A stretch of DNA of 64,000 nt from Embleya scabrispora DSM 41855 (GTDB taxonomy: Bacteria; Actinomycetota; Actinomycetes; Streptomycetales; Streptomycetaceae): positions 1 through 64,000 of the forward strand of contig NZ_KB889692.1 in NCBI RefSeq assembly GCF_000372745.1. The letters run 5' to 3'. Below the pieces are notes generated by a model. That model was not told the DNA's origin. It saw only the letters and a list, made by a program, of their open reading frames with translations, and searched no databases. The position numbers were made by a program, and so were the translations under genes. This document shows, piece by piece, positions 60,256 through 64,000 of this stretch. Every line of letters starts with the position of its first letter. Positions within the stretch are counted from its first letter, which is position 1.

Positions 60256-60986
60256 CTCAGACCGGGACCGGGATTCAGACCTGGGCCGAAGCCGATCTGC
60301 CGGAATGGCTGCGCCCGGTCGCGCGCGCCGCCGAGTCGATCAGCCCCGAGCAACTGAGCCGCTTCCTGCCCCCGGCCGAGGGCGGTCGACGCTCCGCGGT
60401 ACTGATGTTGTTCGGCGAGGGGCCCGACGGCCCGGACCTGCTGCTGCTGCAGCGCGCCGCGACGCTGCGCTCGCACGCGGGCCAGCCCGCGTTCCCCGGC
60501 GGCTCGGTGGACCCGGGCGACGACGGCCCGGAGGGGACCGCGCTGCGCGAGGCGCAGGAGGAGGTCGGGCTCGACCCCGCCGGCGTGCGGATCTTCGGCC
60601 GGCTGCCCGATCTGTACATCCCGGTGAGCGACTTCGTGGTCACCCCCGTGCTCGCGTGGTGGCACCGCGAGAGCGAGGTGGCGCCCGGCGCGCCCGAGGA
60701 GGTCGCGCGCGTTCTGCGGGTATCGATCGCCGATCTCGCCGATCCGGCCAACCGGGCCCGGCTGCGTCATCCCGGCGGCCACCTGGGCCCGGCGTTCCTG
60801 GTGCACGATCTGGTGGTCTGGGGCTTCACCGCGGGGCTGATCGACCGGGTGCTGCACTACACCGGTTGGGAACGGCCGTGGGACGACCGGCGCGAGGTGA
60901 CCCTGTCCGAGACCGAGAGCCGGTTGGCCCGGCGCGGCTTCGACCGCTACGAGGAGACCGCCTCCGAGCCCGAGGTCCGGGACTGA
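60252..60986 (+). CDS. NUDIX hydrolase, CoA pyrophosphatase type
   Basis: 244 residues from GTG 60252. It has [20 protein letters not shown] and the Nudix box [20 protein letters not shown] followed by EEVGL; the R-S-H-x-G-Q-x-x-F-P-G-G signature is that of the CoA pyrophosphatase subfamily. Coexpressed with nth (4-base overlap). Confidence 0.94.
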   Translation: MTQTGTGIQTWAEADLPEWLRPVARAAESISPEQLSRFLPPAEGGRRSAVLMLFGEGPDGPDLLLLQRAATLRSHAGQPAFPGGSVDPGDDGPEGTALREAQEEVGLDPAGVRIFGRLPDLYIPVSDFVVTPVLAWWHRESEVAPGAPEEVARVLRVSIADLADPANRARLRHPGGHLGPAFLVHDLVVWGFTAGLIDRVLHYTGWERPWDDRREVTLSETESRLARRGFDRYEETASEPEVRD

Positions 60987-61130
60987 ACCGGGACGCGGCC
61001 GTCGGCTCGCTGCCGCATCCGGGCTGGGCTGACGGAGCATCAATACCGGCTCTGTACAGCTGTGTCACCGGTGTTCGACGAACCGGCACGGCGGCGGACA
61101 GCGCGGGCTCGTACATGAGAACGTGAGCGC

Positions 61131-62315
61131 GTGAATGTCCTGGACCTGTTGCTGCTCGCCGCCGCGGTGGCCTTCGCCATCTCCGGATACCGGCAGGGCT
61201 TCATCGTCGGTGTGCTCTCGTTCCTGGGCTTCATCGGCGGCGGCGTGTTGGGCATGTGGCTCGTGCCGTCGTTGCTCAACCGCTTCGAGCCGGGTCTGGG
61301 TCCCTCGATCGCCGCGATCTGCGTCGTGCTCGTGCTGGCCACCGCGTTCCAGGCGTTGACCACCGCGGCGGGCAACCGGCTGCGCCGACAGCTCACTTGG
61401 CGGCCCGCGCGACTGGTGGACGCGGCCGGCGGCTCGATCGTGAGCGTGTGTGCGCTGTTGATCGTGGTGTGGCTGATCGGCTCGTCGGTCGCGGGTGCCT
61501 CGATGCCCACCGTCTCGCGCGAGGTGCGCTCGTCCCAGGTGCTGGGCGGGGTGCAGAAGGTGTTGCCGCAGGGTGCCGACACCTGGTTCTCCTCGTTCGG
61601 CAACCTGCTCGACCGCAACGGCTTCCCGCAGGTCTTCAGTCCGTTCGTGCGCGAGGACATCCCGCAGGTCCCGCCGCCGGACCCCAAGCTGTTGTCGATG
61701 CCCGCCGTCCAGGACACCCGGGACAGCATCGTCAAGATCGTCGGCACCGCGAAGAGCTGCGGAAAGGTGATCGAGGGCTCCGGCTTCGTCTACGCCCCGC
61801 AGCGGGTGATGACGAACGCCCACGTCGTCGGCGGCGTCAAGAAGCCGACCGTGCAGATCGGCGGCGAGGGGCGCGAGTACCAGGCCGAGGTCGTGCTCTA
61901 CGACTGGAAGCGCGACATCGCGGTGCTCAAGGTGCCCGGCCTCAAGGCCACCCCGTTGCAGTTCGAACCGAAAGTGGAGAGCGGCGCGGACGCGATCGTG
62001 GTCGGCTTCCCGGAGAACGGCGCCTTCCACGTCGAGCCCGCCCGGGTGCGGGCCCGGATCCAGGCCGGCGGACCGGACATCTACAAGCGCGGCACGGTCA
62101 GTCGCGACGTGTACTCGCTGTACGCCAAGGTCCGCCAGGGCAATTCCGGCGGACCGCTGATCTCGCCGGGCGGCAAGGTCGCCGGGGTGATCTTCGCCAA
62201 GTCGCTCGACGACGAGTCCACCGGCTACGCGCTCACCGTCGAGGAGGTCCGCGCCGACGCCGAGGCCGGCGCGGTCGGCGATCGTCCGGTGGACACCCAG
62301 AGTTGCGCCATGTGA
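61131..62315 (+). CDS. MarP-like membrane serine protease (CvpA plus trypsin domains)
   Basis: 394 residues. Four hydrophobic helices form the CvpA part (VLDLLLLAAAVAFAISGYRQ; FLGFIGGGVLGMWLVPSLL; IAAICVVLVLATAFQAL; IVSVCALLIVVWLIGSSVAG). The exported protease has the triad His in RVMTNAHVVGG, Asp in DWKRDIAVLKV and Ser in GNSGGPLIS, and two Cys (KSCGK and the C-terminal SCAM) that likely form a disulfide. MarP in mycobacteria protects against acid and oxidative stress through a peptidoglycan hydrolase. Confidence 0.96.
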   Translation: MNVLDLLLLAAAVAFAISGYRQGFIVGVLSFLGFIGGGVLGMWLVPSLLNRFEPGLGPSIAAICVVLVLATAFQALTTAAGNRLRRQLTWRPARLVDAAGGSIVSVCALLIVVWLIGSSVAGASMPTVSREVRSSQVLGGVQKVLPQGADTWFSSFGNLLDRNGFPQVFSPFVREDIPQVPPPDPKLLSMPAVQDTRDSIVKIVGTAKSCGKVIEGSGFVYAPQRVMTNAHVVGGVKKPTVQIGGEGREYQAEVVLYDWKRDIAVLKVPGLKATPLQFEPKVESGADAIVVGFPENGAFHVEPARVRARIQAGGPDIYKRGTVSRDVYSLYAKVRQGNSGGPLISPGGKVAGVIFAKSLDDESTGYALTVEEVRADAEAGAVGDRPVDTQSCAM

Positions 62316-62391
62316 CGCATGCTCGACGCCTGTTCGGGCAGACGTGCGAACAGCGCCGCGACGTGTGGCGACGGCAGAGCGAGGTGGGGGA

Positions 62392-63078
62392 ATGCTCGGG
62401 CATTCGCACGCGGTAAGTGGGGCACTGGTGTTCGCCGCGACGGCGCCCATCCTGCCGCAACACCTGTGGCACAACCACCTGTCGGGGTCCGAGATCGTGA
62501 TCGGCACGCTCCTGACCGCGGGCGCGGCGCTCCTGCCCGACCTCGATCACCACAACGGCACGATCGCCAACTTCCTCGGCCCGTTCTCGCGCGCACTGTG
62601 CTCGGGTGTGGCGAAGGTGTCCGGCGGGCATCGGCAGGCGACCCACTCGATCGCCTTCGTGGTGCTGGCGGGGCTGTTGACCTGGCAGGGCGTGGAGCAC
62701 CTGGGTCGGCCGTTCACCCTCACGATGGTCTTCCTGCTGCTCGCGTTGGCGCTGCGGGCGCTGAACCTGTGCCCGCCGGGCAAGGGCCTGGCGTCCTGGA
62801 TCACCATCATCGCGCTCGCCGGCGGCGGCACGGCCGTGGTCGACCACTGGATGCCGTCGGCTCCCGACTGGCTGCCCATGGTGATCGTGCTCGGCTGCGT
62901 CGCACACCTGCTCGGCGACTTCCTCACCAAGAAGGGGATACCGCTGCTCTGGCCGCTGGGCACCCGCTTCGAAGTGGCGATCGTCAGCCGGACCGGAAAT
63001 CGCATGGAGACGCTCGTCCTGGTGCCGGTGATGATGATCGCCACGGTCGGCCTTTTGTGGTTCGGCGCATTCGCCTGA
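62392..63078 (+). CDS. YdjM-like membrane metal-dependent hydrolase
   Basis: 228 residues from ATG 62392 (GAGGTGGGGG upstream). The His/Asp motifs LGHSHAVSGAL, LLPDLDHHNGT and HRQATHSIAFVV, and later CVAHLLGDFLTKKGIPLLWP define the YdjM/DUF457 family, integral membrane proteins with a phospholipase C-like zinc site. Several hydrophobic helices are present. Substrate unknown. Confidence 0.93.
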   Translation: MLGHSHAVSGALVFAATAPILPQHLWHNHLSGSEIVIGTLLTAGAALLPDLDHHNGTIANFLGPFSRALCSGVAKVSGGHRQATHSIAFVVLAGLLTWQGVEHLGRPFTLTMVFLLLALALRALNLCPPGKGLASWITIIALAGGGTAVVDHWMPSAPDWLPMVIVLGCVAHLLGDFLTKKGIPLLWPLGTRFEVAIVSRTGNRMETLVLVPVMMIATVGLLWFGAFA

Positions 63079-63557
63079 AAACGAAAAGGCGGAATCGATC
63101 GGTGAATGCGAAGAACTCACCCGCCGGAAAGCGGTACCGCGACGCGGCCCGGTGTCGAGCCGCGTCGAGGCGTCAGCGCGGGAAGCGCAGCCGCAGTGTC
63201 AGCCAACGTGCGCGTCGGCGCAATATCCCCATCAGCCCCGGGACATGCTCCCCCCGGTCGGCAACCGCGCCGACCGGCGCCCCTCGCGTGTGGTCGAACC
63301 CGTGAGTGCCAGTGGTGCCGATCTCAACCATGAGGGTCTCTGCCGTCTCCGACCGGGTGTCCCCGGCCCCCGCCGCCATGCTCGGAGCGTTGTACGTCCG
63401 GCTCATACGGAGGCGCCTACCCGGGGCGCCGACGGCGTAATCGCCCCGCTTTCGCGGGGTGGAAATGCCTACCGGGCGCCGTCGAGTCGATCTGTACGGA
63501 AGTGTCGGATATACCCGGCAAGATTGCACAAGTAAAGACCGAGACCATTGTGGAACT
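63079..63557. other. Intergenic region with hairpin
   Basis: 479 bases between convergent genes. A stem CGACGCGGC / GCCGCGTCG with a 10-base loop lies at 63140-63167 and could terminate the YdjM-like gene. Short frames on the minus strand (63173-63406 with LMVEIGTTGTHGFD) have no known match, so they are left out. Lower GC near 63520-63560. Confidence 0.5.
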
Positions 63558-64000
63558 TCAGCGCTCGGGTTCCGGATCCTTCAGCCAGCCCAGAAGTTCC
63601 TCGGTGAACATCGCGGGTTGTTCCTCCTGCGGGAAGTGGCCCACACCGTCGAGCAGCCGCCATCGGTAGGGCGCCTCCACGTAGCGCCCGGAGCCGGCCG
63701 CGGTGCGGGGCAGGATCACCGGGTCCAGGGCACCGTGCAGATGCAGCGTGGGCACCTCGACGGGGGCCTTCATCCGGGCCGAGTACTGAATCCCGTCCGG
63801 ACGCGGGATCGAGCGGATCAGCCAGCGGTAGTGCTCCGCCGCGCAGTGCGCCGTGCCGGGCACGAGCATCGCCTGCCGGTAGCGGGCGATCGACTCGTCG
63901 GCTGGCCGGCCCGGCGCCGACCACGCGCGCAGCATGTCGCCGACCATCGCCGCACCGTCGCGGATCAACTGCCGCTCGGGCACCCACGGCCGCTGGAAGC
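63558..64000 (-). CDS. Alpha/beta hydrolase, C-terminal part (runs off the right edge)
   Basis: At least 147 residues in frame to the window edge. Contains a cap helix region (DESIARYRQAMLVPGTAHCA), the acid-strand PTLHLHGALDPVILP and the catalytic His in LLDGVGHFPQEEQPAMF. This pattern fits epoxide-hydrolase or haloalkane-dehalogenase-like hydrolases. The nucleophile region is outside the window. Confidence 0.88.
   Translation of the reverse strand, partial: FQRPWVPERQLIRDGAAMVGDMLRAWSAPGRPADESIARYRQAMLVPGTAHCAAEHYRWLIRSIPRPDGIQYSARMKAPVEVPTLHLHGALDPVILPRTAAGSGRYVEAPYRWRLLDGVGHFPQEEQPAMFTEELLGWLKDPEPER

Noticed and set aside
63173-63406. Small reverse-strand protein with LMVEIGTTGTHGFD
   Set aside because: Possible but unsupported; overlaps a hairpin region and matches no family I know.

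Overview
The window is a GC-rich actinomycete chromosome segment, most likely from a Streptomycetaceae genus (Streptomyces, Kitasatospora, Embleya or Yinghuangia type). GTG starts are frequent. The gene order tRNA-Ser / SRP RNA / dnaX / ybaB / recR / lysC / asd, the pair wblA next to a class A penicillin-binding protein, tandem ArsA ATPases, and crp-nth-NUDIX-marP are familiar Streptomyces core blocks. The species is an inference from content and not from a comparison.

Region 1 (1-11300) is a tandem mobile-element array built on the 3' part of a tRNA-Ser(GGA) gene. Besides the intact tRNA (11216-11300) there are three shorter copies of its 3' half (412-463, 4306-4358, 5642-5694). Hairpin terminators precede three of the four copies, and copies of a 20-base motif flank them. 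They divide the region into three cassettes, none with a visible integrase: a metabolic cassette (SDR, AraC regulator, monooxygenase-like protein, esterase), a minimal toxin-antitoxin cassette, and a 5.5 kb cassette with a Crp/Fnr regulator, a class III nucleotidyl cyclase-like protein, three small genes and a protein with a deoxyribosyltransferase/TIR-like N-terminus. Five of these six genes overlap end to start. This is my main candidate for an undescribed nucleotide-signalling, probably defensive, system. A partial IS30 transposase lies at the left edge.

Region 2 (11391-24684) is mostly core: SRP RNA, dnaX, ybaB, recR, a DUF5063 protein, the aspartate-pathway pair lysC-asd, an ECF sigma factor with a membrane partner, SURF1, and a reverse-strand operon of an MFS transporter, an NlpC/P60-like protein and an S9 peptidase.

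Region 3 (24874-38042) is mixed. It holds a deletion scar joining remnants of an XRE/DUF5753 regulator and an anti-sigma-type ATPase, a HTH/zinc-ribbon protein, a very long HelD/UvrD-like ATPase, a pRiA4b ORF-3 protein divergent from a SNF2-SWIM operon, and a decayed YefM/YoeB-like module.

Region 4 (38183-45428) is a 7.2 kb element in tRNA-Pro(CGG), bounded by an exact 44-base duplication of the tRNA 3' half. It carries a DUF433/DUF5615 pair, a nonsense-mutated tyrosine recombinase remnant, and a three-gene reverse-strand unit (small membrane-associated-type protein, 946-residue NTPase-like protein with a degenerate P-loop, coiled-coil protein) that looks like a second conflict system.

Region 5 (45478-64000) is core again: metallophosphoesterase, YqeY protein, class A PBP, wblA, two ArsA-family ATPases, kynureninase and tryptophan dioxygenase with a divergent Lrp regulator, RidA, NUDIX and metallo-beta-lactamase-fold hydrolases, housekeeping crp, nth, CoA-type NUDIX, a MarP-like protease, a YdjM-like protein and a partial alpha/beta hydrolase at the right edge.
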